Assembly: GCA_030537695.1 (NCBI GenBank)
Contig: JAUNVJ010000003.1
Span: 31,820 to 95,819, forward strand
Reading direction: 5' to 3'
Source: Tissierellia bacterium
GTDB lineage: Bacteria; Bacillota_A; Clostridia; Tissierellales; Peptoniphilaceae
DNA: 64,000 nt
This document shows positions 18,301-26,748 of this stretch, piece after piece. A program made the position numbers and the translations under genes. Position 1 is the stretch's first letter. The number at the start of each line of letters is the position of its first letter. Under the pieces are notes generated by a model that saw nothing but the letters and a program-made list of their open reading frames with translations, was not told the DNA's origin and did no database searches.

Positions 18301-18327
18301 ATTATCACAAAAGCCTACATTTGTAAA
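18301..18327 (-). promoter_or_regulatory. Possible promoter of rpmG-secE-nusG
   Basis: GATAAT (18301-18306) is preceded by TTTACA (18322-18327) with a short 15-nt spacer, or by TTCTTT at 18 nt. The -10 is convincing; the -35 is not. Confidence 0.45.
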
Positions 18328-18356
18328 GAATATCTTGATGGATTGCTGTTTAAAAA

Positions 18357-19361
18357 TCAATATCTCAATTCTCGATACAAAAATTGAATAAAATATGCAA
18401 CAAATCCTTCCTCTCCATAGAAGCTCCGCGTATGGAGAATTTTTTCATAAAATTTTTTATAATAGATCATATGATGTAATTGAGGCATGGCGATTCCATA
18501 AAGGTATTCACATAAATAGGGATATTGATAGGGGCGTATTTGAGATAATTCCCTTTCTAAAAAAAGAGTTTTTAAACCCAATTGTTCAAAAAAGACATAA
18601 TCATAAACCAGGACTGCATTTTCATGGAAGAAAAAACTTCCCTTGGGATATTTTTGAATGTCTTCCTCGGTTACAAGAAATGGATTCAGTTTTTTATATT
18701 GACGATGAAAACTCAATAGCTCCATCATATACTGATCTTCTTTAAAAGCAATTAAGACTTTTAAGGAGGGTAAGAATCGATGCTTTATCTTTTCTTTATT
18801 TGCATAGGGAAATCCGAGAGATTCTGCCTTTCGTTGATCCTTTAAAACTTCCTGAAACCGATCTTTTTCGCCTAAAAGTTCGTAGAGAGGCATAAATTCA
18901 TAAGCTTTGATCGTCAAAAAATCTCGATATTCTTCCAATAGACCGTCAATATTTTTATCCTTTTCCTCCGTTTCCAATTCCATAAGCTGAAGGATACAAT
19001 CTTCTGTCGTATAAAGGCCGGGATCACAACCCTTTACTTTATATTGGAATAATAGATCTTTCATGGCAGCTGTGATTTTATTTTTCATATTTAAATCAAA
19101 AGTCGCGTCTAATTCCCCATAGATTTCAATCAGTTCACAAAAATCCAAATGGGATATCTTTACCTGTTGATAGTCGCTTTCTTGACGCCTTTCCCTTTCT
19201 TGATTTTGATTTAGTTGTAGTAATGTCAATAGATCTTTACCTTCCAAAACTTTGGAATCAATCATATTTCCTTCATCATCCAATAGTTTAAAATGTAAGG
19301 GGCTTAATTTTATCCAATGGTTGATTTTAGTTTTCTTTCCAAAGTAATTAATTTCAAACAT
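18357..19361 (-). CDS. Unrecognised 334-residue soluble protein
   Basis: I do not recognise a family. The protein is rich in Glu, Lys, Leu, Tyr and Phe, has no signal peptide or membrane segment, and looks mostly helical. The N-terminus (M-F-E-I-N-Y-F-G-K-K) may form a small beta domain; the middle is charged (N-Q-E-R-E-R-R-Q-E-S-D) and the C-terminal third is aromatic, with H-H-M-I-Y-Y-K-K-F-Y. The start follows GAGGCGAT. A structured transcript with its own promoter and terminator lies upstream and may be its leader. Neighbours give no functional clue. Confidence 0.75.
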   Translation of the reverse strand: MFEINYFGKKTKINHWIKLSPLHFKLLDDEGNMIDSKVLEGKDLLTLLQLNQNQERERRQESDYQQVKISHLDFCELIEIYGELDATFDLNMKNKITAAMKDLLFQYKVKGCDPGLYTTEDCILQLMELETEEKDKNIDGLLEEYRDFLTIKAYEFMPLYELLGEKDRFQEVLKDQRKAESLGFPYANKEKIKHRFLPSLKVLIAFKEDQYMMELLSFHRQYKKLNPFLVTEEDIQKYPKGSFFFHENAVLVYDYVFFEQLGLKTLFLERELSQIRPYQYPYLCEYLYGIAMPQLHHMIYYKKFYEKILHTRSFYGEEGFVAYFIQFLYRELRY

Positions 19362-19423
19362 AGTATCGCCTCTTCTCTATTATATAATGAAGTATCTGTA
19401 AGTTTTATAAAAATTTAGAGTAA

Positions 19424-19562
19424 AATAAAAAATCGAGGACAAGTCCTCGATTTTTTACAATTCTATTTAACACTAGAGAAGAAAATGATTTTAACCTGAA
19501 TCTATCCAGGAAGATTGATAAAATCAACTCCTATTTTTATCAATCTGCAAGTTTTCTCTTGC
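19424..19562 (-). ncRNA. Candidate structured small RNA or attenuator leader
   Basis: Downstream of a good promoter the minus strand reads: hairpin GCAAG/CTTGC (19547-19562), a perfect 12-bp stem AGATTGATAAAA/TTTTATCAATCT with 11-nt loop (19512-19546), a small hairpin CCTG/CAGG (19495-19510), about 40 unpaired nt, and a terminator. There is no convincing open frame. It could be a free-standing RNA of about 139 nt or a riboswitch-like leader of the 334-residue gene, whose start is 66 nt beyond the terminator. I cannot match it to a known family. Confidence 0.55.
19427..19456 (-). terminator. Terminator of the candidate RNA
   Basis: A perfect 14-bp inverted repeat (AAAAAATCGAGGAC / GTCCTCGATTTTTT, 2 nt between) works on either strand. 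Confidence 0.9.
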
Positions 19563-19568
19563 ATAAAA

Positions 19569-19597
19569 AGTATACCACTTTTTCCTATCAATGTACA
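19569..19597 (-). promoter_or_regulatory. Promoter of the candidate RNA
   Basis: TGTACA (19592-19597), 17 nt, TATACT (19569-19574) with an upstream TG (extended -10). The predicted start, about 19562, coincides with the first base of the first hairpin. Confidence 0.65.
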
Positions 19598-19641
19598 CCT
19601 TTTTAGTTCACTTTGTGAGCCCTCTTTTTATCCCATCCTAT

Positions 19642-21945
19642 TTATCTTTCTCCGTCCCAATAATTCCAAAAGGCCAAGAGCTTTTTCTCCAGTTCTTCCT
19701 TGTTGCTAAAATCGTCTATTTTCCAATAATTAGGCAGTAGATCCCGATAGGGCCTCTTTGTAAAACGTTCATCAATCAAAAGCAAAGCCCCAATATCTCT
19801 TTTTCGACGGATCACCCGTCCTCCACTTTGGGCAACTTTAACCATTCCTGGATAAATATAGGCATATTCATAACCATTATGGTACTTTTTTTCATAATGT
19901 TTTTTAAGAATATCTCGTTCATAGGACATTTGAGGAATTCCTACCGTAACAATGGCAGCACCCACTAGACGATCGCCGATTAAATCAATCCCTTCACTGA
20001 AAACGCCCCCCATAACGGCAAAGCCTTTTACATTTCCCGAAAAGGTAAATGAATTTAAAAAATCTAGCCTTTCTTTTTCCGTCATTGAAGGTTTTTGCAT
20101 AATAAGATCCTCTGAATCAGAAGGGTAGGATTCATACACCTCTTTCATAAAAGCATAGGAAGGAAAGAAAAAGATGTAATTTCCCCTTCGCTTTGAGAAG
20201 GATTTTAAATAATTGACAATCGTTGGAATATTTTGCCGTCGATACCGATAGGTGGTTTTAAGGCAAGAACTACGCAAGACTTTCAAATGCTCGGGAGGAA
20301 AGGGACTGTCAATTCGATAGATGTAACTGTCTTGATCTCCTCCCAAAAGTTGTTGATAGTATTTTGCCGGAGATAATGTGGCAGAAAAATAAACCGTTGA
20401 TTTTGCCTTTTTCAATATTTGTCGAAAAATGCTTCCCGTATCCAAGCAGAGGATTTTAATTTGATCTTTTTCCACTACCGTGACAAAATCTTCATTATAG
20501 TATTCCAGTAACCGCTGATATCGAAAGAAGATGAAATAAAGCTCCAAGCCTCGATCATAGTCTTTTGCGTCTTTATCCTTCGTCAAAAAGGTATTCATGG
20601 CAAAGACCAATTTTTCCACCTCTTTGTTCAAAGATTCCAAAACTTCATATTGATAATAGGCCTTGGTGGGAAGAAGATCCCATTGATCCAAAGCCTTTCG
20701 AATATATTTTCTTATATTGGAACGCTTTTTCGGAATGATATCATAAAGTTCTAAAAGTTCATTTTGAGAAATTTCTCCGGAATACATATCCCGTCCTCGA
20801 TCTACTAAATTATGTGCTTCATCCACTAAAAATAAGTATTGATCCATACTTCCTTCAAAAAAACGTCTTAAATAGACAAAGGGATCAAAGACATAATTAT
20901 AATCTCCTGTGATAAAATCGGCAAAATTACTCAAATCCAATTGGTATTCAAAGGGACAAATTTGATGAAGTTTTGCATAAGTGATAATAGTCTTTGTACT
21001 CCATCGATTTTCATAATCAAAGATATCGATAATGGCATCGTTAACTCGATCGAAATGACCCTTTGCATAAGGACAATCTCCAGGGTTACAGCGAACTTCT
21101 CCATTGATGCAAATTTTTTCTTTTGCCGTCAAGGTCAAATGCTTCAAATCCAAACCATGATCCATTAATTGGAAAACTCCATCTTCCACGATGCCCTTTT
21201 GAGTCGTTCGTCCCACTAAATAAAAGATTTTATCTACCAATCCCTCTCCTAAGCTCTTAATGCCCGGAAAAATTGTAGACATGGTTTTTCCGATGCCCGT
21301 AGGCGCTTGGGTAAACAGAGAATTACCATCCATAATGGTATTATAGACAGCAACGGCCAATTCCCGCTGTCCTTTCCGATAACTTGGAAAGGGAAATTTC
21401 AACTCCTTAATGGAAAGGTCACGACGGCTTTTCCATTCTGTAATCCGTTGAGAAAAAGCCATATATTCTTCCAACATTCCAAAGAAAAATTCCTTCAGTT
21501 CTGAAAAGTTAAAACTCTCCTGAATAATTTTAATTTCTTCTGTTTCCAGTTGAAAATAAGTTAATTGAACATATATCTTTGAAATTTCGTGATCTTTCGC
21601 ATAAATATAAGCATAAATTTTTGCTTGAGCCCAGTGAAGGGGATTGGAATTATAACTTAATTCATCCAAAGGACGGGTGGTGGATTTAATTTCATCGACA
21701 ATTACATCTTCTCCATGGGAAATTCCATCGGCTCGACCTTCGATGATAAAAAGGATATCTTTCAATTTTTCTTTCGTCCGTAAAAAAACCTCTCGTTGAA
21801 AAGAGTCTTGATATGCTTTTTGTACTTTTTTATGAGCGGAAATTCCCTCCAAGGCACGAGCATTGGAAAAAAAGCCTTGATCGATATCGCCACTACGACC
21901 CACAAATTCAATGAGTGATCGGACAGAAATTTTGACCTCATTCAA
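19642..21945 (-). CDS. DinG/Rad3-type helicase fused to an N-terminal PD-(D/E)XK nuclease domain
   Basis: This 767-residue protein begins with a Cas4/AddB-like nuclease module: E-G-R-A-D-G near residues 69-74 and D-E-I-K-S-T near 84-89 give the acidic residues and lysine. The helicase follows with Walker A A-P-T-G-I-G-K-T, four Fe-S cysteines (in C-I-N-G-E-V-R-C, G-D-C-P-Y and I-C-P-F), the box V-D-E-A-H-N and a late S-G-G-R-V-I-R-R. Such XPD-like enzymes unwind 5'-3' and act in repair. The fusion suggests coupled unwinding and cleavage. Its ATG is 12 nt from GGAGGG. Confidence 0.85.
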   Translation of the reverse strand: MNEVKISVRSLIEFVGRSGDIDQGFFSNARALEGISAHKKVQKAYQDSFQREVFLRTKEKLKDILFIIEGRADGISHGEDVIVDEIKSTTRPLDELSYNSNPLHWAQAKIYAYIYAKDHEISKIYVQLTYFQLETEEIKIIQESFNFSELKEFFFGMLEEYMAFSQRITEWKSRRDLSIKELKFPFPSYRKGQRELAVAVYNTIMDGNSLFTQAPTGIGKTMSTIFPGIKSLGEGLVDKIFYLVGRTTQKGIVEDGVFQLMDHGLDLKHLTLTAKEKICINGEVRCNPGDCPYAKGHFDRVNDAIIDIFDYENRWSTKTIITYAKLHQICPFEYQLDLSNFADFITGDYNYVFDPFVYLRRFFEGSMDQYLFLVDEAHNLVDRGRDMYSGEISQNELLELYDIIPKKRSNIRKYIRKALDQWDLLPTKAYYQYEVLESLNKEVEKLVFAMNTFLTKDKDAKDYDRGLELYFIFFRYQRLLEYYNEDFVTVVEKDQIKILCLDTGSIFRQILKKAKSTVYFSATLSPAKYYQQLLGGDQDSYIYRIDSPFPPEHLKVLRSSCLKTTYRYRRQNIPTIVNYLKSFSKRRGNYIFFFPSYAFMKEVYESYPSDSEDLIMQKPSMTEKERLDFLNSFTFSGNVKGFAVMGGVFSEGIDLIGDRLVGAAIVTVGIPQMSYERDILKKHYEKKYHNGYEYAYIYPGMVKVAQSGGRVIRRKRDIGALLLIDERFTKRPYRDLLPNYWKIDDFSNKEELEKKLLAFWNYWDGER

Positions 21946-21995
21946 TCCATCTTCCCTCCTTTCATAACAATACCAGTTACTGTTTTTGTAAGCGA

Positions 21996-22460
21996 TTATT
22001 CCAAATCTAAAAAGTCCAGTTGACGCAATGCTTCAAAAAGGATGATATTCGCTGAATTTGCCAAATTTAACGAGCGACCGAAATCCTTTAACATGGGGAT
22101 TTTGATTGTATGTTCTTTTTCCCTTTCAATCAATTCTTCAGGCAATCCTCGAGTTTCCGGTCCAAATACGATAAAATCTCCTTCGTGGTAGGAAATATCT
22201 GAATACCGATATTTTGCTTTTGTCGTTGCAAAATAAAAATTCTTGTCTGGATACTTTTCTCGAAGCTCTTTTAAGCTGTCATAATAATGAATATCTACCA
22301 AATGCCAATAATCCAATCCGGCTCGTTTTAAATGTCTATCATCAATATCAAAACCAAAGGGACGAATCAAATGAAGGGATGATTTCGTCAAGCCGCAAGA
22401 TCTGGCAATAGCTCCCGTATTATATGGAATTTCCGGTTCATAAAACACAATATTTAACAT
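21996..22460 (-). CDS. trmL: tRNA (cytidine/uridine-34 2'-O)-methyltransferase
   Basis: This 154-residue SPOUT methyltransferase modifies the wobble base of tRNA-Leu. Seen are E-P-E-I-P-Y-N-T-G-A-I-A-R, the knot segment F-G-P-E-T-R-G-L-P and the C-terminal S-L-N-L-A-N-S-A-N-I. The ATG at 22460 follows GGAGGG by 6 nt. It overlaps the end of the upstream flavoprotein gene by 7 nt, so they are probably co-transcribed. Confidence 0.93.
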   Translation of the reverse strand: MLNIVFYEPEIPYNTGAIARSCGLTKSSLHLIRPFGFDIDDRHLKRAGLDYWHLVDIHYYDSLKELREKYPDKNFYFATTKAKYRYSDISYHEGDFIVFGPETRGLPEELIEREKEHTIKIPMLKDFGRSLNLANSANIILFEALRQLDFLDLE

Positions 22461-24007
22461 TCTTTTCCCTCCAATATTTCCAATACACATTTTACCCCGT
22501 CTAAAGCTGAAGAGATAATTCCCCCTGCATAGCCAGCTCCTTCTCCGATGGGATATAGGTTTTTTACTCCAATAGCTCGATATTTTTTATCCCTTCGAAT
22601 TCGAACGGGGCTGGAAGATCTGGTCTCCACTCCGGTTAAAATACCATCTTCCATGGCAAAGCCCTTTAGTTTTCGATTCATGTGAAGAAGGCCTTTTTGA
22701 AGATTTTCTGTAATTTTCGGAGGATATATTTCATGAAGGGGGGCAAATACCGTACCCGGTCGATAGGTTGGTTGAACTCCTCCCAAGTAGGAGGAATTTT
22801 TATTCTCCAGGAAATCTCCAATCTTTTGAATCGGTGCCATATAATTTCCTCCTCCCATTTGGTAGGCCTTTTGCTCAATCCTTCGTTGAAAGGCTAATCC
22901 TGATAGAATTCCCGAACCGTAAATTGTACTATCCACAGGAGTTAACAAAGCGGAATTGGCATTCCTTCCTTCCCTTTTATGATAACTCATACCATTGACA
23001 CAAAGATGATGTTCTTCAGAAGCAGCAGCAATCACATAGCCACCGGGACACATACAAAATGTGTAGGCCCGTTGATTTTTTTCTTTATTATAATAAGTCA
23101 ATTGATAGCTTGCTGGAGGTAGTTCCTGATACCTTTGACCATATTGCTCTTGATTGATTTTCAATTGAGGATGTTCGATTCGAAAACCTACTGCAAAGGG
23201 CTTTGCTTCCATTGCCAATTGATGGGAAAGCATTTCAAAAGTATCCCGGGAGGAGTTTCCTAAAGCCAGCAAAAGATGTTCCGTCGGATAGGTAGCCTTA
23301 TCTGTGGTGATGCTTTCCACCACCCCATCTTTAAGGGTGATCTCCTCCATCTTCTCATCAAAGTGAAAGACTCCTCCTTGTCGTTGAATTTCCTTTCGGA
23401 TAGACACGATTACATGCCGTAATAAATCGGTACCGATATGAGGCATGTGGTCATAGCATATTTCTTCCGGTGCACCGTGTTGAACCAAGACTTTAAAAAT
23501 TTCTCTTTGTCTTTTATCTTTGGAACGGGAGGTCAATTTTCCGTCTGAAAAAGTTCCAGCACCACCTTCGCCGAATTGCACATTGCAACGAGGATTTAAA
23601 ATACCATCTTCTAATAATTTTTCCACTTCCGTCACCCGATTTTCCATAGGAAGACCTTGTTCAATAACATGGACTTCAACGCCGGCTTGGGTCAAAAAGT
23701 AAGCGGCAAATAAACCGGCAGGACCGGCCCCTACGATGATTGCCCTTTGGATCTTATTTTTATTTTTTAAATCAAAGAGCTCTTCTTGATACAAGGCAAT
23801 ATCATGGTTTAATCTTCGAATCTTTTTGGCCGATATTTCTCCTTGTATCACGCATTGATACACGTATTGAAGTTCTCCCCGAGCATCTAAAGAACGTTTG
23901 TAAATCTCATAAGTAAAGTTTTTCGTTCCGATTTTTTCACTGATTTTTCTTCGTAAATCCTTCTCATTATGATCAATAGGAAGTTTTATATTTCTTAAGA
24001 TGTACAT
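22454..24007 (-). CDS. FAD-dependent dehydrogenase of the COG2509 type
   Basis: The 517-residue protein has an N-terminal segment of about 80 residues, then a dinucleotide fold G-A-G-P-A-G-L-F-A-A-Y and a second flavin motif F-G-E-G-G-A-G-T-F-S-D-G-K-L. This is a widespread, poorly characterised family in Bacillota; substrate unknown. The ATG at 24007 (M-Y-I-L-R-N-I) follows GGTGA; a frame extending 20 codons further upstream starts without a good site. Coupling to trmL is by a 7-nt overlap. Confidence 0.85.
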   Translation of the reverse strand: MYILRNIKLPIDHNEKDLRRKISEKIGTKNFTYEIYKRSLDARGELQYVYQCVIQGEISAKKIRRLNHDIALYQEELFDLKNKNKIQRAIIVGAGPAGLFAAYFLTQAGVEVHVIEQGLPMENRVTEVEKLLEDGILNPRCNVQFGEGGAGTFSDGKLTSRSKDKRQREIFKVLVQHGAPEEICYDHMPHIGTDLLRHVIVSIRKEIQRQGGVFHFDEKMEEITLKDGVVESITTDKATYPTEHLLLALGNSSRDTFEMLSHQLAMEAKPFAVGFRIEHPQLKINQEQYGQRYQELPPASYQLTYYNKEKNQRAYTFCMCPGGYVIAAASEEHHLCVNGMSYHKREGRNANSALLTPVDSTIYGSGILSGLAFQRRIEQKAYQMGGGNYMAPIQKIGDFLENKNSSYLGGVQPTYRPGTVFAPLHEIYPPKITENLQKGLLHMNRKLKGFAMEDGILTGVETRSSSPVRIRRDKKYRAIGVKNLYPIGEGAGYAGGIISSALDGVKCVLEILEGKEC

Positions 24008-24413
24008 ATTCTCACCGCTACTATCATAACAAAAGAGTATTTTTTTGAAAAGAAAAAGTATTTTCATCTTTTTACGATCACTTCCTCTTTCTAGACTTGG
24101 AGAACTTTTGATTGGTTTTTTTAAGTTTGGAATTCAGATGATAAAATTTGCTATCTTACAATTTTTATAGAGATCTTTTCCATTTTGAAGATGAGATTTT
24201 TATGTCTAAAAGAATTTTTAAACAAGTAATATCCTTTTAAAAAATAGGATTTTCCAGTGGAAAGGATCTGTTCTTAAAATCATCAGTGACGCATATTTTT
24301 CATTTAAATTTTTCCCTTTGTCTTGTTTTAATTTCTTTTTATAGTCATCCCTTCACATAAAAAACCTTCTTATTTTCTTTTTTGTGAAAACAAGAAGGTT
24401 TTCTTATGGTCTA
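24008..24413 (-). other. Intergenic stretch without a gene
   Basis: About 400 AT-rich bases between the flavoprotein gene and metQ. I see only short random frames and the metQ terminator at its left-hand part (near 24358-24402). The promoter for the flavoprotein gene must lie close to 24010-24100 but is not obvious. Confidence 0.5.
24358..24402 (-). terminator. Terminator of the methionine transporter operon
   Basis: Arms AAAACCTTCTT and AAGAAGGTTTT with a long AT-rich loop that can itself pair; T-rich sequence follows on the minus strand. Confidence 0.75.
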
Positions 24414-25235
24414 TTAGAAGGTTGGAACGGCTCCTCCTTCAAAGGTGTCTTCCATGAATTTACGACATTCTTCGGAACGGAGAACTTTTACCAATTTTTT
24501 ATATTTCTCTTGGTTTTCATCTCCTTCTCGAACGGCTACTACATTTTTATAGGGTGATTTTTCATCTTCTACGGCAATGGTCGTCTTTGGATCCAATCCT
24601 CCCTGTACTGCATAATTAAAGTTGATAAAGGCAGCATCGGCATCTTCATAAACTCTTGGAATATTTGGAGCTTCCATCGCTTTAAATTTTAAGTTTTTGG
24701 GATTATCCACAATATCATTTTCCGTTATGTTCAAATTATCAGGATTATCTACCTTGATGATTCCCAAATGGTGGAGAACCAAAAGTCCCCTGGCTCCATT
24801 GGTGGGATCATTGGGGATAATGATCTCTGCTCCATCGGGTAATTCTTCAACGGATTGATAATTCTTGGAATATAATCCGATGGGGGAAATAAAGACATCC
24901 GATTCAGGAACTTCTACGACTTTTGTGCCTCGATCTTCATTGAATTTAACCAAATATGCTGTGTGTTGGAAAAAGTTAGCATCCAAATCACCAGAATCCA
25001 ATTGTAAATTTGGTTGCACATAATCATTAAAAGTGACTATTTCCACATCCAAACCTTCTGCTTCCAATTGAGGCTTTAAATGCTCTACTATTTCTCCATG
25101 GGGAGTAGCGGAAACACCTAAGACAATTTTTTCTATTTCTCCTTCCGTCGCTGTTTCCGATGGGTTGGAATTGGATTTCCCACAAGCTGTCGTCAATAAT
25201 GCCAATAATGTAATTGCTAATAATATCTTTTTCAT
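24414..25235 (-). CDS. metQ: MetQ-family substrate-binding lipoprotein (second copy)
   Basis: This 273-residue NlpA/MetQ lipoprotein has a lipobox ending L-L-T-T-A-C at Cys 18, then G-V-S-A-T-P-H-G-E-I-V-E-H-L-K-P and D-Y-V-Q-P-N-L-Q-L, both typical. The N-P-D-x-D-E-like motif of the closing helix reads I-P-N-D-P-T-N-G-A-R. It likely binds methionine outside the membrane for MetNI. It is a tandem paralogue of the next gene upstream; the two may differ in ligand, such as L- or D-methionine or dipeptides. Confidence 0.88.
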   Translation of the reverse strand: MKKILLAITLLALLTTACGKSNSNPSETATEGEIEKIVLGVSATPHGEIVEHLKPQLEAEGLDVEIVTFNDYVQPNLQLDSGDLDANFFQHTAYLVKFNEDRGTKVVEVPESDVFISPIGLYSKNYQSVEELPDGAEIIIPNDPTNGARGLLVLHHLGIIKVDNPDNLNITENDIVDNPKNLKFKAMEAPNIPRVYEDADAAFINFNYAVQGGLDPKTTIAVEDEKSPYKNVVAVREGDENQEKYKKLVKVLRSEECRKFMEDTFEGGAVPTF

Positions 25236-25255
25236 GTTATTCTCCTTTTCCTTGA

Positions 25256-26089
25256 TTAAAATGCCGGTATAATGGCGCCTTTGTATTTTTCTTCAATAAA
25301 TGTTTTCGTTTCTTCTGATTGAAGGATCTCCATAAATTTCTTAAACTTTTCTTTTCCTTCATCTTCTTTACGAATCGCCACCAAATTTCCATAGGGGGAG
25401 TCAATGGATTCCGTTTGAAGGGCTTCCTCGATGGGATTGATACCTGCTCCAATCGCATAGTTGGAGTTGATGACGGCTCCTGTTGCTTCTGCATAAGCCC
25501 TTGGTATATTCGGTGCATCCATCGCGATAAATTTCAAGTTTTTTGGATTTTCTACAATATCTTTTTCTGTGGATTTTAAATTGTTTCGATCTGCCAATTT
25601 TATTAAACCGGCATCTTCTAACAAAATCAGAGCACGGGCTCCATTGGTGGCATCATTGGGAATTATAATTTCTCCTCCCTCCGGCACCTGATCGATACTT
25701 TCGATTTGTTTGGAGTAAAAAGCAATCGGCTCTAAATGGACCAATCCGATATTTACAATATTGTCAATGTCTCGTTCTTCTGTGAACTCTTCCAAATAGG
25801 GCAGATGTTGAAAGAAATTGGCATCAATATCCCCGGCACTTAATTGTAAATTCGGTTGGACATAATCTTCAAAGGTCACCACTTCCACATCTAAACCTTC
25901 TTTTTCAAATTCCGGTTTTAAATGTTCAATAATCTCTTCGTGGGGTACGGGACTGACACCGATAACAATTTTATTGTCTTCCTCTAAACCTCCAGCTTTA
26001 TTGTCTGTTTCATTTTCTTTTGCGGTGTTTTTACCACAAGCAGTTAATACTGTAAGAATTAATGCGACTACAATTAATAATCTTTTCAT
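25256..26089 (-). CDS. metQ: MetQ-family substrate-binding lipoprotein (first copy)
   Basis: The 277-residue lipoprotein has lipobox V-L-T-A-C at about residue 18, the same MetQ motifs as its neighbour (G-V-S-P-V-P-H-E-E-I-I-E-H-L-K-P; I-P-N-D-A-T-N-G-A-R) and ends at the conserved V/I-I-P-A-F. It follows metI by 8 nt. Two binding proteins sharing one permease suggests widened or graded substrate range. Confidence 0.9.
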   Translation of the reverse strand: MKRLLIVVALILTVLTACGKNTAKENETDNKAGGLEEDNKIVIGVSPVPHEEIIEHLKPEFEKEGLDVEVVTFEDYVQPNLQLSAGDIDANFFQHLPYLEEFTEERDIDNIVNIGLVHLEPIAFYSKQIESIDQVPEGGEIIIPNDATNGARALILLEDAGLIKLADRNNLKSTEKDIVENPKNLKFIAMDAPNIPRAYAEATGAVINSNYAIGAGINPIEEALQTESIDSPYGNLVAIRKEDEGKEKFKKFMEILQSEETKTFIEEKYKGAIIPAF

Positions 26090-26097
26090 TTTTTTAC

Positions 26098-26748
26098 CTA
26101 CCTTTTATTTATTTTTTTAGACAATGTATTTCCTACAAATTGTACAATTTGAACGAATAGTATAATTACGACGACAGCGGACCATAAGATCAAGGGTTCA
26201 TTTCGTTGGTAACCGTATCGATTGGCCACATCTCCCAATCCACCACCTCCCATGACTCCAGCCATGGCAGAATATCCGATGACATTGATAATGGTCATGG
26301 TTATTCCGTTGACGATCATGGGCATAGCTTCTGGAATCAAGACTTTAAAGATAATCTGCCCATTGGTAGAACCCATGGATTTTGCCGCTTCTAAAATCCC
26401 CTCATCGATTTGAGTTAAATACCCTTCCATCAGTCGTCCCACAAAGGGTGCAGCGGAAACGGAAAGGGGAATGATCATGGCTGCCGTTCCATAGGTTTTT
26501 CCCACAATTATTTTGGAAAGGGGAAAAACCACAATCATCAAAATGATAAAGGGAAAGGAACGCAATACATTGATTATTGCATCTAAGACGGAATAAATTC
26601 TTCGATTTTCTATTAATCCTCTGGGACGAGTGACCGTTAAAATCACCCCGAGAGGTAATCCGATAATCAAAGCCATCAATGTAGAAGCGAAGACCATAAT
26701 TAAAGTTTGGGGAATTGCTTCTCCAATAATTTCAATGACCCGATTCAT
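26098..26748 (-). CDS. metI: Methionine ABC transporter permease
   Basis: MetI (216 aa) has five membrane segments and the EAA loop with E-A-A-K-S-M-G-S and I-L-I-P-E-A-M-P-M-I where MetN docks. Its ATG overlaps the metN stop (ATGA), so synthesis is coupled. It forms the channel of MetNIQ. Confidence 0.93.
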   Translation of the reverse strand: MNRVIEIIGEAIPQTLIMVFASTLMALIIGLPLGVILTVTRPRGLIENRRIYSVLDAIINVLRSFPFIILMIVVFPLSKIIVGKTYGTAAMIIPLSVSAAPFVGRLMEGYLTQIDEGILEAAKSMGSTNGQIIFKVLIPEAMPMIVNGITMTIINVIGYSAMAGVMGGGGLGDVANRYGYQRNEPLILWSAVVVIILFVQIVQFVGNTLSKKINKR

